Assembly: GCF_035918155.1 (NCBI RefSeq)
Contig: NZ_CP109327.1
Location: forward strand, 5,208,001 to 5,272,000
DNA length: 64,000 nt
Reading direction: 5' to 3'
DNA from: Streptomyces sp. NBC_01591
Lineage (GTDB): Bacteria; Actinomycetota; Actinomycetes; Streptomycetales; Streptomycetaceae
Positions within the stretch are counted from its first letter, which is position 1. Each line of letters begins with the position of its first letter. Made by a program: the position numbers and the translations under genes. A model generated the notes under the pieces. It made no database searches and was not told the origin of the DNA. It saw nothing but the letters and a program-made list of their open reading frames with translations. This document shows, in pieces, positions 63,975 to 64,000 of this stretch.

Positions 63975-64000
63975 GGCCCATCGGCCTCACCGGCCGCTGC

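Overview
The window is about 64 kb of a high-GC Gram-positive chromosome whose gene content and order are those of a Streptomyces core region. The diagnostic genes are bldM and the sigma factor shbA next to guaB and a GuaB3-type protein, a groES-groEL1 operon with two CIRCE elements, a WhiB-like protein, acpS beside a fused NAD(P)H-hydrate repair enzyme, and a terminal block of membrane-anchored Ser/Thr kinases. From memory of the family, the order rplM-rpsI-glmM ... glmS-acpS ... alr ... groES-groEL1 ... bldM-shbA-guaB matches the S. coelicolor chromosome around SCO4734-SCO4779. No tRNA, rRNA, CRISPR array, intact insertion sequence or prophage was seen.

Layout. 1-7.1 kb: a partial gene and a membrane protein, an ABC-F ATPase, the ribosomal protein operon rplM-rpsI, and glmM. 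7.1-16.3 kb: an MMPL/RND exporter divergent from a NarL-type two-component pair, coaA with a DUF389 membrane protein, an ECF sigma factor with its membrane partner, and a decayed TnpB-like transposase fragment. 16.3-27.2 kb: glmS, acpS, the NAD(P)HX repair enzyme, a DUF488 protein, alr, a hydrolase, and the t6A tRNA-modification set tsaE/tsaB/rimI/tsaD, interrupted by a 61-codon gene with an iron-box-like upstream palindrome and a degenerate L,D-transpeptidase-like protein. 27.2-33.8 kb: a TetR/MFS efflux pair around a palindromic operator, followed by a patch with two broken genes (a YCII/VOC fusion scar and a truncated deacetylase paralogue). 34-36.2 kb: groES-groEL1. 36.3-44.3 kb: an accessory carbohydrate locus with an ABC importer, a 2-hydroxyacid dehydrogenase, a DeoR/LacI-like regulator and a secreted beta-helix protein, all linked by one recurring octamer. 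44.3-52.7 kb: SDR and MOSC proteins, LysR, WhiB, bldM, shbA, guaB, guaB3. 52.7-64 kb: a nucleotide-sugar dehydrogenase lacking its catalytic cysteine, glpD, a serine hydrolase, and three kinase-family membrane proteins, the middle one a pseudokinase.

How the genes work together. glmM and glmS supply aminosugar precursors, and alr supplies D-alanine, for the cell wall. coaA and acpS link CoA synthesis to carrier-protein activation. tsaB/tsaD/tsaE make the universal t6A tRNA modification. bldM, the WhiB protein and shbA are developmental or sigma-cascade regulators. The best candidate for a little-described system is the 37.0-44.3 kb sugar locus with its shared operator. The most unusual proteins are three that look catalytically compromised: a pseudokinase carrying a long acidic insert, an L,D-transpeptidase-like protein without Cys/His, and a UDP-sugar dehydrogenase-like protein without Cys. 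All assignments come from reading the sequence; no database search was run.
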